Assembly: GCA_017979445.1 (NCBI GenBank)
Contig: CM030719.1
Coordinates: forward strand, 23,219,292-23,283,291
Direction of reading: 5' to 3'
DNA length: 64,000 bases
From: Akebia trifoliata
Lineage: Eukaryota > Streptophyta > Magnoliopsida > Ranunculales > Lardizabalaceae
Shown here: one piece after another, positions 11,400 through 22,816 of the stretch
How the letters are laid out: every line of letters starts with the position of its first letter
How positions within the stretch are numbered: the first letter of the stretch is position 1
The notes under the pieces: model-generated
What the model was told of the DNA's origin: nothing
Database searches by the model: none
What the model saw: the letters and a program-made list of their open reading frames with translations, nothing else
Made by a program: the position numbers and the translations under genes

Positions 11400-13050
11400 C
11401 TAAAATTCAAAAAAAAAAAAAAAAAACATGCCTTCCCACTTTTACTTTCATTATCATAACTATACACATTATTACTATTTGAGAAGAAAGTCTATGAAAG
11501 AAATCTGAGACATACCACTTGTTCGAGCTGTAGATGATGATAAAATAATGAACAAAAGAAAACCTTGGCAAGCAAGGGTCGAACCACAGAGACAACGTTA
11601 ATCCAAAATAATTTTTTTTACTTTCAATCTAATTCAATTTTAATAAGTAATTTAAAAACAGTTTGCAAGAGATGATTTATCTAAAATAAACTACTAAAAT
11701 AAAAGAAACTTAAAAATATGAGAGAGAAGTGTAGATTAATTAGATCCACCTTCACAAGCTTTATCAGTGAATTTTGATTCTTTACTTATTTCGATCCACT
11801 AAACAAAACTAATGTTTGTAGATCGGAAAATCAAACTGTTATAATATAAACAAAATCAAAAGTATGAAATAGTTTAGACCGAGATTATTAGATAAACATT
11901 AACTATTTTCTATAGAACATGGTTCTTCTTGAACTTATCAAAGAAAGAGACCATCAAAACTTTAAAAACAATTAATATTCAGCCTAATAATAAATACCTA
12001 CGCTATCACAATAAAACTATTACATCATTACGAAAACAGTAAAACACTAACAAATCTTACTCAGGCTTCCTCAACCGATCTACCGGAAATTTAGCCAATA
12101 GTTATCGCAAGAACAATAAAGCAAAAAATAAAATAAAGAAAACATGAAGAGAAAAGAGAGATGAAAGAAAGAAGTTATTTTTATTGTTTGACTTCAAACT
12201 GACAGAACCTCCTTACAACTTTCATAAAACTTAGAAAAGAATGAAAATAAAAACTAAACTAATTCTCTAAAATCCAACTTCCTCAACTCTTGGTCTGGTC
12301 TTCTATTTATAGATAGACCAGAGTAGGATTTTTTTATGGAACTTTGGATTTCGGAAGCATTCTGTATTTACAAAAAATACTAAAAATAATCTATTGCAAA
12401 TGATGTGCAGCCGCCAACCTTCAGTACGAAATTTGACGCTTGACCTTAGTTGACCACGCCTCTGTCGTAAAATTTTGGTCAATTGACTTGACTTTTGGCC
12501 CACGGTCTTCTTTTAGATCTTGGATCACAGTGGTAGCTTCAGATTTTCCCGATTCGCTTTGAAACTTCGCGAACAATTCCTGTTACACGTAAATAACAAT
12601 AATTAGTTCCGAATTACATAATTTAATTAAAAACAAGAATTATTATGGATTAACCATGAATTATATCTAATGAGGGGATTTAATGTGCAATTTATTGATA
12701 AAGTCTATGTAATTAGGACTCTAAAAACGACTTTCTAAACCCTGATCACCACTCACTGCATTTTCTATGGACATACAAGACATTGGGTCGGGTTAACACA
12801 TCTTCAACTACCGACTTTCCATTGTCATAATGCAACATTGGTCCAGAAGCCTAGAAGTTTCCATCAAAAACACAAAAATGGTGACAAGAATATCAAAAGG
12901 AGACATAGGCCACTAGCCAAACATTGCATAATACATAGATAAAATGTTCTATCGTCAAAAATGCAAATTTTAGGCTTCACCCAAATGAAACAATTTTTAA
13001 TAACTGTAATAAGATATATGAAAATGCTTGAAAGTTGAGTAACAAATTAT
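11400..13050. other. BARD1-like intron, AT-rich, no gene
   Basis: This lies between two extended-PHD exons. It holds an A-run near 11410 and a long AT-rich section (11520-12600) with a TATA-like, hairpin-forming stretch near 12310. The latter could be an old non-coding retroelement, but I see no LTR pair. Nothing coding is recognised. Confidence 0.4.
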
Positions 13051-13053
13051 CAC

Positions 13054-13220
13054 CTCAAACAGTCTAAAGGACTGGCAAAACGCACATATGGCAACTGGAT
13101 TTGCATCAAAACAGTTTGAAGTACTGGATGGTCGTGCACCAAAATGACGTTTACAGGGTTCAAGCTCAATTCCAAATTTAGACATTGGTAGATTTTCATA
13201 ATCCTAACATGTGGACTGAG
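13054..13220 (-). pseudogene. BARD1: BARD1-like exon, first cysteines of extended PHD
   Basis: The minus strand reads LEPCKRHFGARPSST and then NPVAICAFCQSFRLFE before the donor GTGATA. The C-x2-C in ICAFCQS is the opening zinc ligand pair of the plant BRCA1/BARD1 extended PHD finger. Confidence 0.7.
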
Positions 13221-14481
13221 CATTTCTGCCACTATTTATAGCCTTGTCTTGAAGCCCATAGTCCAACTTTTTTCTCTTTGCTTATCTGAGATGCTCCTCT
13301 TTGATTTGAAGGATAGGTGTTCTATAAATCTCTGTGTTTGTAGAATTTTCCACTTCCTTCATGATTGTGACAATTGGTAACAATCTCTTGACACTCTGCA
13401 TAGATATTTAGATCAATTCCAGTATTATAAATTGAAAGGCCAACGGGAAATTGAAAGCAAATGTTAGCAAAACATAACATGATATATGCTAATTAAGACT
13501 TTTTGGATGTGCAAAGGCACTATCTTTCTTCTTTTGAATCGATCTCAGAATAATTAATGTTAAGAATACATTATTTTATCAAAAGTAAAAAGTAAGTGTT
13601 TTAAAAATAAGTACACAAATATGAAAAATCTAGTTAGCCGTACAAAACAAGCACATGTTTCTAGTAGAATTTTTTTGCAAAACCTATTAATGCTAAGTTT
13701 CCAAATAGATCATAAGAAAAAATATCCAATGGGTAATCTTATAAAAGAAAAATGTGAGAGCAAACAATGAGCATCTTTAAGCAATAAAAATTTCCAAGCA
13801 TAAAAAATGTTAAAGAAGGAATGTGGAAAAATTACCAAAGGTAATTAAGCAAATGACAACTGTGGAGAAGACAAAAGTGATGCTCATAGCTTCATATATT
13901 AACAAAGAATGGAAAGGTTAGAACATGGAGAAACTCATCATATGATAAATAGGAAGTCTGAGAAACATCAAAATTACAAAAGTACAATAGGACATGAAGA
14001 TATATAAAACCAACAACATTTTCCACTCAAAGTTTTATTTAAATATTAACTGCATTAAACAATGCCTTAGTATTATTGATAGTTTAATACTCTTTAGAAT
14101 GTTTTTCTTCCGTAATTTACATCTTGTGCAAGTGATTGAATGTGCACAATTATGCTCTATAGTGAGTTATTGTTCTTCTCTCTTGATAATGTAAGAAATT
14201 ATACAAAAGTATGGAGGACAAAGTTTCAATTAGACCACCAAATTGGTGGCTAATAACATCCAGTATTTTTTTTTTTTAAAGCCTTATTTCCCAACAAGGA
14301 CAAACCATAATAAACTTAAATCTATGTGGTCAAACTGTAATGAGAAGACTTAGAAGGTTTTACATCCACAAAGTTCTCACAAGAAATATACTACCTATGA
14401 ACAAGTCCAAACATTAGGTGCATCGCAAACATAGAACAAATTTTCAATAGAAAAAATGTCACAATTAGAAAATAAACGTAC

Positions 14482-14700
14482 ATCTTCACCGCTATGACCA
14501 CTTATGTCGTCATCCGAATCCTTAGCTTCACCAAAGGATGGAGGGCTATCAAATGATGTTTGCGTCACTTGATTCAAATCTATTCCCTGATTTTGACCCT
14601 CATTGTGATGTTCATCTTTTGACCAAAGAAACAATGATGATGGTGGAATTTGTTTACCAACTAAACCTTCTTCTTTGCTTCCCATTTTCCTATATTCTCT
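14482..14700 (-). pseudogene. BARD1: BARD1-like linker exon
   Basis: An acidic, serine-rich open stretch on the minus strand includes PPSSLFLWSKDE and SFGEAKDSDDD. It ends at a strong donor (GAT, then GTACGT at 14481). Plant BARD1 proteins have a comparable FFWL-type then acidic stretch between RING and extended PHD. The 5' border is not certain. Confidence 0.55.
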
Positions 14701-14829
14701 GACCTCTCCACTCTCTCTTAGCATACAAGATCTCAGGGCCTTTCAAGTTCTGATGGACGAAGAGAAACCTGAACTCATTTATTTCCAATCACCCCAATCA
14801 TTTCATTGCTTAATTTATCATCCTTATCT

Positions 14830-14906
14830 ATCTTTTCTAAAGCAAAGCATTGGTTTGAAGCTTTGGAAACTCTGATGGGAACTCCTTTGTGTCCGGAATG
14901 CATGAA
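14830..14906 (-). pseudogene. BARD1: Degenerate BARD1-like exon 3, end of RING
   Basis: After an acceptor ATGCAG at 14909-14907, the minus strand reads SCIPDTKEFPSEF. In plant BARD1 this place reads roughly N-SCIP...FGSECPxC. The final C-x2-C of the RING is lost (Cys to Phe, next Cys missing) and a TAG follows. Confidence 0.55.
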
Positions 14907-14917
14907 CTGCATACAAC

Positions 14918-15352
14918 TTCAAAGACCCCAGATCAAATTAAAACACATAGGAACATAACATCAAACTAACCACCAACAAAAGGTCCCAAATTAAGATCAA
15001 ATAATTTCAAAGACCCAGACCAAATTAGAGTACAAACAAGCTTAAAATCAACTAGCCACCAAAAAAAATCCCAAATTGAGATTGAACATTTTCAATGACC
15101 AAGATCAAATTAAAACACAAAGAAACGTCGCATCAAACTAATCACCAAAAAAAAAATATTTAAAAAAAAAAAGAAAAAAACCCAAATTTAGAACAAGCAA
15201 TTTCAATGACTCAAATCAAATTAAACACACCGACTACCCACTTAAAAAACACAAAAAACAAACTTAGGTCGAAAATTTTCAAAGACCCAGATTAAATTAA
15301 AACACAATAACATCGACGACCCACTAAAAACTCCAAATTGAGATCAAACAAT
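14918..15352. repeat. Degenerate minisatellite in BARD1-like intron 2
   Basis: About five tandem units of 75-110 bp start near 14920, 15009, 15094, 15205 and 15282. They share the order CAAAGACCCAGA, AAATTAAAACACA, then CCCAAATTGAGATCAAA. Length differences are mostly A-run changes. Confidence 0.7.
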
Positions 15353-15378
15353 TAAAAAAATAAATAAATATATAATAC

Positions 15379-15432
15379 CAGCAGAATATATGATTGCATG
15401 GAAGCAACATTGGTCGATTGAGCAGGTTCAAG
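15379..15432 (-). pseudogene. BARD1: BARD1-like exon 2, RING core
   Basis: The acceptor TTGCAG (minus strand) is followed by a 54-base exon read as LNLLNRPMLLPCNHIFC. It supplies the C-x-H-x2-C part of the RING and ends at a GT donor (GTATTA). The reading phase joins exactly to exon 1 through a split Cys codon. Confidence 0.85.
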
Positions 15433-15528
15433 CTGCAACAGAAATAACAAAGATGAAACAGAGTATTAAAGAAATGAACTAAACCATGGAAACCCTACAT
15501 TCAATCAAAGAAGTTGAAAGAAACGAAC

Positions 15529-15600
15529 CATAAGGGGCATTTGAGTTCCAAACCCATTTTTTGCAAATGGAGGACCCACGAAACCTCAATCACAGAAGAA
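15529..15600 (-). pseudogene. BARD1: BARD1-like exon 1, start of RING
   Basis: The minus strand reads VLHLQKMGLELKCPL and ends with the split cysteine codon TG before a GT donor at 15528-15527. This matches the segment leading into the first C-x2-C of plant BARD1 RING domains. No ATG lies in frame upstream before a stop. A nearby ATG inside the 41-bp tandem duplication is in another frame, so the original start is lost, or initiation was at the internal Met. Confidence 0.8.
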
Positions 15601-15667
15601 CCATGACTCTCTTTCTACAATTAGGGTCAATCACAGAAGAACCATGACTCTCTTTCTACAATTAGGG
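15586..15667. repeat. 41-bp perfect tandem duplication
   Basis: Two identical 41-bp copies start at TCAATCACAGAAG (15586 and 15627). They lie at the 5' edge of the BARD1-like first exon, so they duplicate its 5' untranslated or start-codon region. Confidence 0.9.
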
Positions 15668-15699
15668 TTTTATTGTCCTTTCATTTCCAATTTCCAAAA

Positions 15700-17960
15700 T
15701 CAAGCGCGGGTAATGACTATTAGTTTTCGAGTCGTGCTGTTGTGACTTAAAGCTGGAACCTCATATCGCACTTGCGCCAATCTCTAGGAGTTTAAATTCA
15801 GAATTCAATAAGAATCTCTAGGAAATCGTTATTTGTCCAATCACATGTGCAGTGTTACTAACATCATTGTATCCTATAAAATTTATAGAATAATGCTGAC
15901 GTGACCTCAAAATTGGACCTCACATCACACACCCTAAGGTGAAAGTGTATGAGAATCATAATAAATGCTCTTCTTAAGATACAAGCAAAAAAGCATCTAT
16001 GATTCCGATCTACTTTCAGAGTTGTGCGATATGAGATTCAAGCTTGGGGCCACTCCCGCATGATTCAATTTTATCTTATCAATTTTGGGGGAGTATTTGA
16101 ATTACACGCACATTCTTTGTCCACATGGTTACTTATTCATTGCTAATTTTTCTTTAGTCATTCTACAGTGTGCACTTGAAATTATTATAGAATAAAGGGA
16201 AAATTATTAAATTAGGATTAAATATTTTTATATTTAAAAAAAGAATATATTTTTTCAAAAATTACAAAAAAATGAATTAAGTCGATAAACAATCTAGTGT
16301 TTTAATAAGTCACTGGACTGTCCAACATTTTAATGTGCTAAAATACAATGCTTTACCAAAAATTCCATTTTAATGATTAAAATGTTCGACTGTCCAGTGT
16401 TTTAATAGATTGCTTTAACATGCCAATAATTTATTCTCCATTTAAAATGCTAGAGAGGCCAACGAGTTACTAAAACACCGACTGTCTAGTGACTTAATTA
16501 ATATTTGGTAATTTTTGAAAAAATAGATTTTTTTTTAAGTACTAAAATATGAGACTTGCTATTGCCATACAAATTTTTACTAGCATCACACCAATTGTGT
16601 GCAATTCTTTAGTGATTTATATAAGAATTGGTGTGGCAATAGTAGCTCTCTAACATATTTAATTCTCTTTAATAATTTTTCTTAGAATAAAACGTAAGTT
16701 TTTTTTTTCAAAAAAACCTTTGTGCTGTTTTCAATCTTATTTCCCTCTCACAAGGTGAACCAAGTGACTTAAGGTGACTATGATTGCCCAAGAAAGGTAT
16801 TGAAGATCTTAAAAGATTTTCATGTATCTTTCCAAATACTTAATCTCCAAAATGATTTTTTTGCATATGAAGTTTGATCTTAAGCCTTTGTCTACTAATT
16901 CTTCATTTTTAAGTCACCAAGGCAAGATACTGATTTCCCTAACTTGTTGGTGAAATTCCCTCAATGAAAAACTATAGTATTGTAAATTATAACCTTTGCG
17001 AAAACACTATAAAAAGTTTTTAATGGCGTTCAAAAAAATGTCATTAAATATGTTGATATAAATAATAATATAATTTTAAAAGTTGATCAATTTATAAATC
17101 GCTGGCATTTTTTTTATTACTAAAACACGATCATCATGTACTTCTCGGAAATTAATCTCATCTTGTTATTGCGGTTTGAAAATTGGAGTTTGACTCTCAA
17201 GGTTGAAGATTAATTTTGGCAAAAAAAAATAAAAATTCCCTACTAATTGAAGTTAATGGATTTTGTAATAAAAATAAAGGGTTTTTGGATCAATATATAA
17301 TAAATATGAAGGTATTTAGGTCATTTTCTTTAGTCTCCAATCTGGATTAAATTGGGGTGCAGGGGTATATCAAAAAGAAAGTTAATGAAGAGAAAAATGC
17401 TTAATTTTGTTCTCTCCCAAAGTGAGAGAAAGAGAACAAATTAATATTAATATTAAAATGATAAAGCTTTTCATGTCTTTATTTCATTTTGTTTATTATC
17501 ACCAAATCCTATATTCTTGAAATTATATTTTTGGAAGATGGTTCTATAAATCTGATTCCACAGTAATTAAATTGACTTTTCTAACCTCATCCCTTCAAAT
17601 TATCATATTCAAAATTTGCAAATTGTGTGGTTGTTGACTTAAATCTACTATTTAAAATGTCAAGATCAATGCTTGTAAAAAAGATTGATGTCTATGATTA
17701 GACTGAAATATGTCGAGATCAACCATTCTGGATGATTCAATGACTGAGATTAGTCATTTGTAATCGTATACCTACGATTTAGATTGTCAAGATTAATACA
17801 TATAAAAAAGATTGATATCAACGATTGAATGAAAATAGGTTGAGATTAACCATAATGTTATCCAAAGTGGTTATTTCATATACCCCATTTCATATTTAAA
17901 ATACCCCTATCTTCGACCTCTTGAAAAAAGCCCCGTGGCCAATTATATATTATTAATAGT
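15700..17960. other. AT-rich intergenic stretch
   Basis: Apart from the foldback element at 16212-16555, I see no gene. Near 17630-17870 there are loosely repeated phrases (AAAAAAGATTGAT, then GAGATCAACCA), suggesting a decayed repeat. Confidence 0.4.
16212..16555. mobile_element. Foldback MITE-like inverted repeat
   Basis: The left arm includes TTTTTTCAAAAATTAC and AATTAAGTCGATAAACA, and the reverse complement of the right arm has TTTTTTCAAAAATTACC and AATTAAGTCACTAGACA. The centre is AT-rich with repeated CTGTCCA-type phrases. No coding capacity is seen. Target duplication was not resolved. Confidence 0.65.
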
Positions 17961-18050
17961 AATTCGGTTGACCCATAGCTCAATTGGTTTAACACATTGC
18001 AAAGCATCTTTATGATCGTGTTTACAAGTCCAGCCCTTGGCCAATGTTTA
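17961..18050 (+). repeat. tRNA-like SINE head (candidate)
   Basis: TAGCTCAATTGG (17976-17987) fits a pol III A box and GTTTACAAGTCC (18020-18031) resembles a B box 32 bases further on, as in tRNAs. The flanks do not form an acceptor stem, so this is more likely a tRNA-derived SINE head or relic than a tRNA gene. Confidence 0.45.
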
Positions 18051-18159
18051 ATATTTTTAAATCTACTATATTGGGCTTTTTAGTTCTTACTTTTTGTAAT
18101 TTCCTAATTTTAACTTTGAAATGATAGTAATATTTCAATATAAAAAAATGTGCAGGGAA

Positions 18160-20753
18160 ATGGTGGATTCGGTTATCAATGTTCTCATAGAAAAATTGGT
18201 CGAAAGCCTCCTAAATGAAGGATCTCATGTGCTTGAATTCCACAAGCAGTTCAATACTTTAAAGAAAAAGCTTCAATTAATGCAGAGCTATATCGAACAT
18301 GTGGAGGGAGTGAGAAGGAAGGACCATAATAAACTTCTTAAGACTGTTGTGGGAGAATTGAGAGAGTTACTCTATGATGCAGAGGACATTATATCAAATT
18401 GCATGTTATTTTTAGAAAGAAGAAAAAGGGCCTCGAAATTCAAGCGTTACTGCTCTCCTTCATTCCGGAAACTTCGTTATAGAATGGGAAAGAAGCTTGG
18501 TGAGATAAATCAAGACATACGAAATCATTTAGAGACGATGTGTTCTTTCGTTAATCTGGCAACTATTGTCCCTCTGAATCAAGAACAATTGGGGAATAAT
18601 TGACCGCAAGATATCCAATTCTAGTGAAAGATGCTGAAATAGTAGGCATGGAGAATGACGTGAAGAAAATTAAGCAATGGGTCTTAAACCCACCACAAGG
18701 GCCCTTGCACATCATTGGAATAGTCGGTATGGGGATAGGCAAAACTACCCTTGCCCAAAAGATACAAAATGATGGTGATATGAAGCATTACTTCGATCAT
18801 ATCTTGATGGTGACTATTTCACAAACTTTTCAATTTGAAGAGTCAATCAAGGCTATGCTAAAAACAATTAATGGGCCCAGAGACTTTGCAAACATAAATT
18901 TTCAGGATTTACTACAGGAGCTACAAGACATAATGGAGAGGAAGAAATGCTTGGTTATCCTCTCGTGGTGGGGGAGTTTGAAGGTAGTTTTTGTTCACAG
19001 TAGCAGCTGTGTCATTGTCACAACCAGGAATGAGGATGTGGCTCACTCAATGGGAATCACAGTGACACGCAGACATCATCCTCATCTTCTCCCTAGTGAG
19101 GACAGTTGGTTATTGTTCACAAAAATAACATTCGCAAGGGAAGAAGGTCAGTGTACAGATTCAGAGCTTGAGCATATCGGTAGGGATATTGTTGGTAGAT
19201 GTGGAGGGCTTCCATTGGCAATCTTAGTTGCGGGAGGAATGATGATGAATAAAGGAAGCTCGACCAAGGAGTGGGAGTGAATATCTAAGAACCTAAGCGA
19301 AGAGTTGGATAAGAAAGATGAATTAATATTTCCAATTCTACAATTAAGCTATGATGAGCTTCCTTCGCATTTGAAACCAGGTCTATTGTGTTTGGCTCTG
19401 TATCCCGAAGATTATGATATATATTCTGAGGATCTTATTAATTGGTGGATTGGTGAGGGCTTTGTTCAAGTAGGGAAGCAAGGAAGGATTACATATGATA
19501 TTGGAAAAGAGTATCTTGATGAATTAATCAGCCGATGCTTATTACATCTAAAATATACGTAGTTTTCCAGAGAACGAGGTTTTTATTTTACAATACATGA
19601 TATGATAAGAGAAATGATTAGAAGGGTCGCAGAGGAAGAAAATTTTATTTGCATGATTGATGGGGGGAAGTCTTCTCGTTTCCAAACACGTCGAGTAGCT
19701 ATGATTATGAACACGGAAATGAATCTCTTCATATCAGAGCAAACCAATTAAAAATCGTTGCAGACAATAAAAGGGAATGATTTGGAAGAGAATGAGGAGT
19801 TTGTTCTAAATCTGAGATCAAAGCTATGCAAATTAAAATGGTTGAGGGTTTTGGATATTCGTTTTAAGAATTCTTCATCTCAGAAGACTCTTAAAAGAGT
19901 AGATTGGTTGAGTGGGATAGGATCACTGCAGCACCTCGTTTGTCTTCAGATACAAAACTCTGGATTAGAGAGACTTCCAGATTCTATTGGAAATCTTCAA
20001 AGCCTTCAAATTTTAAACCTAATAAGTTGTCCTAATTTAAAGAGATTGCCTAAAAATATAGCATCCTTGGAGAAATTAGTCAGCTTGGGTTTAATAGGTT
20101 GTGGGTCTCTAGAATTCTTTCCCAATGAGATTGAAAACCTTCAACAACTATGTATATTCACTTTTAATGTGAATTCAAAAGTCATGGATGGGTTTCGCAT
20201 TTCTGGGTTGAAGAAATTGACTCAAATTCAAGAACTTCAGTTTTGGATAGATTCAGAAGATAGAATAGAAGAAGGGGAGCTGAAGGTGTTGTCAGAGCTC
20301 ACACAATTGGAGTGGTTGGGTATAATATTTCAAAGCAATAACAACGATGATGTTGATGCGGAGGAGGAATGACTACGACTGACAAGGAAAGTAGATTATC
20401 AACTACTCTCACCTCTTAATCAGCTTTCAGAGCTATGGCTTAGTGGCGAAGTAGGAGAAAAGACACCTATTTGGCTCAATCCAAATTGTCTTCCCAATTT
20501 ACGGTATCTTACCATTTACGAGAGTACATATCTAAGCCATATGAGTCCAGAATTCTTTGGAGATGAGGATTCTACTGTTTGGAAGTTGGAAGTCTTAATT
20601 CTTTTCAAGCTAGACGAATTGGAGGTGGAATGGCCGAGAATGCAAAAGGCAATGCCATTTTTAAGACTCCTAGAGATTGTCAAATGTCGAAAATTGAATG
20701 GACTCCCTTTTGACTTGGATGAAGATGGTTCCGGTACTTGGAGGAAAGAATAA
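18160..20753 (+). pseudogene. CC-NB-ARC-LRR resistance-gene pseudogene, copy 1
   Basis: Such NLR proteins are intracellular immune receptors. The ATG at 18160 opens an Rx-type coiled coil (MVDSVINVLIEKLVESLL, then YDAEDII). A one-base loss near 18600 shifts the frame into NB-ARC. The P-loop reads GIVGMGIGKTT, one residue short of GMGGIGKTT. Kinase 2 reads LVILSWWG, with the LDD aspartates lost. RNBS-B (VIVTTRNEDVA), GLPLA, an IHD version of MHD and about ten LRRs follow in one frame. That frame is interrupted by TGA at 19278, TAG at 19560, TAA at 19749 and TGA at 20370, and ends at TAA 20751-20753. Copy 2 at 41269 keeps an Arg codon where 19278 is TGA. With ATP-binding motifs gone it is non-functional. 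Confidence 0.9.
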
Positions 20754-22816
20754 ATTATTCATTTTACATTTGATGTAAGTACCCTTCTTTCATATGTTGT
20801 TGTGTTTTCTGATTTTTTGATTTTTCTATTAGCTTTCATTAAATGGAAGGTTAGGATTAAAGGAGATGTACAGATGTCCTAGAAATTACTACTATCTTTC
20901 TAGGGATGAGTTCATTTTTTTTCTTAGGGATGCAATTTTTTTTTTCAATAGTTAATGACAATTAAGCTATAAATTGCTAATCCAAATTCAAATTCCCATT
21001 TTGATGGATCGAATCTCTTTTAACATTGGGTGTAGACCAACACCATTCATATATCATTTCTTTTAAGACTTTTTTTTTCAAAGCTATTTTTCCTTGCTAT
21101 ATATTCATGTTTCACAAAAAAAAATGAACACATCATCTTATTACACTCATCTCGATGAGCCAGCCCTTAATATTATTCATTTATCCAAGCAAAATATATT
21201 CTTTAATCACATCCAGACTCATGGATTTCTCATCTCATTTAGTTGCCCATATTATTGAGTTGCCTCATTCAAATTGTTTTTGTCTCTAATGAGGCATCTT
21301 GTTAAAATCATTTTGGATAAAATTTTTAAATAATTATTATTTTCTATTATAGGCTGGATCAATAAAAATATATATATCATATAAACTATGTAATAGGATT
21401 GTTTTAGCCGACTCCAAATTTTTGGGATGAGGTTTTGTTGTCATTATATTCAATTAATTTGGGATAAAAGTAGTTTGTGATGGTGATATGACTTTTGATT
21501 TTTAGATAGGCGTGGTGTTTGGTTATGCTGCCAGCTTCTATGATAGGGAATTGCTTCTTGGAATTGCTCTTGGGAAAAGCAAGAAATAGCATTTTGGTAA
21601 ATTACTATAATGTGGTGATGTGTGTATAACCTATAATTATTGCTTGTTGAAATTTATATAACTATTGGATTTCATTAAAACCATCATAATACCCTTAGAT
21701 GTAGATATATTAAGAATCAGTTGATATTTTTGTTAGAACCCAATTAACATGTGGCCCATTGACTTATATGTTTTAAGTTTTTGACTCGCACAATGATTTA
21801 TATTGTAGAGATGTTAATAATTAAGGGTAAATCCCAATTATATTAGAAATAGAAATACTCTTTAAGTCTTAGAAGGAAACCTTGATAGATAGGAATCCTA
21901 TTAAAAAATGATCTCTAGGCCCTCTATGCCCATCTATTTAAATGGACCGGCACCTCATAATAAGTACGCACAAAACATGTATAACAAAGAAGAAATTTAG
22001 GGTTATGAATTGTGGTGGTCTCCATTAATCACTAAAGCCCTAGGTCAAACCAATACAAAGAAGGAAGAGAAGGAGAATCTGAAAATTAGAGAATGGTCAG
22101 GGATTTACATATATCGAATCACAGGCACGTGGATTGAGAAAGGCTTACCTCCAGCAAATTAGTTTATTGATTTAACTTATGACATAAGGTAAGTACCTTA
22201 ATATTTAATCTTTAAGAGCATGAATAGGTTTCTTGAGATATATATATATATATATATATATGACTCTTGATCTTGAAAAATTACAGACTAATAGTTATGT
22301 GGATAAAAATTTATTATGGAAAAATTCTCACACTGTTTTAATCTTATCTAGCATATATTATATTTTGAAAAACCTTTTGGACCCTAATATTAAAATTAAT
22401 TTCTTATATTAATTGTATATATCAATTTATATTAAATTCATTTACAAAAGATATGAATTATTTTTAATCAACCCTAGAAACCCTTCTCTTCCCTAAATGT
22501 GCTTTATTGTTCTCTTAAACATTATCAACATTGTCATCAATGCCTCTTTCCAACTATTTAGGGTAAGCAATGTGAATCTTTTTGTTTTACCAATCAATTT
22601 TATCTTGAGCCAATCTTTTATTAAAATGTGTGAAATTTTCTTTCTACCTAGATAATTTCTTTAAATTTGATTCTTCCCTTCATGTACTTAAAGACCTCCA
22701 TTTAATTGTCTCCTCGCACCCATCATCATTTTTTCCCTTCATCATATTAATGTGTTGTTTATCTCTGCTTTATTTTCTCTCTTATTAGAGATGTTCTTAG
22801 TTTCTATCAATTGTTG
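20754..22816. other. AT-rich intergenic stretch, possible LTR relic
   Basis: No gene is recognised. Bases 21731-22170 begin TGTTAGAACCC and contain a TATA-like CTATTTAAATGG and leader-like sequence, as an old copia LTR might, but no partner LTR is visible. A TA run lies at 22237-22262. Confidence 0.35.

Larger units (their letters stand above)
4579..15600 (-). pseudogene. BARD1: BARD1-like gene, disrupted (RING, extended PHD, BRCT)
   Basis: Plant BARD1/BRCA1 proteins are nuclear E3 ubiquitin-ligase partners in DNA repair and chromatin control, built as RING, extended PHD and two C-terminal BRCT repeats. Exons in that order are readable on the minus strand. They are RING exons (15529-15600, 15379-15432, end 14906), a linker exon (from 14482), the first extended-PHD cysteines (from 13054), the extended-PHD core (11346-11245, continuing at 7297-7206), BRCT1 exons (from 5753, and 5628-5463, then 5061) and BRCT2 plus C-terminus (about 4890-4579). 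Several donors and acceptors are canonical. Lesions: a Ty3 element inside the extended-PHD core exon, a one-base insertion near 4823, a stop in the exon ending near 5009, a zinc ligand changed to Tyr, and loss of RING residues. The opening motif LHLQKMGLELKCPLC is typical of plant BARD1 rather than BRCA1, but that choice is from memory. Confidence 0.85.

Noticed and set aside
17961..18050. A functional tRNA gene
   Set aside because: A and B boxes are present, but the ends do not pair into an acceptor stem and no anticodon loop is convincing.
21731..22170. A solo LTR
   Set aside because: It starts TGTTAGAACC and has TATA-like sequence, but no CA end with a matching target duplication could be fixed. 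It is left as a possibility only.
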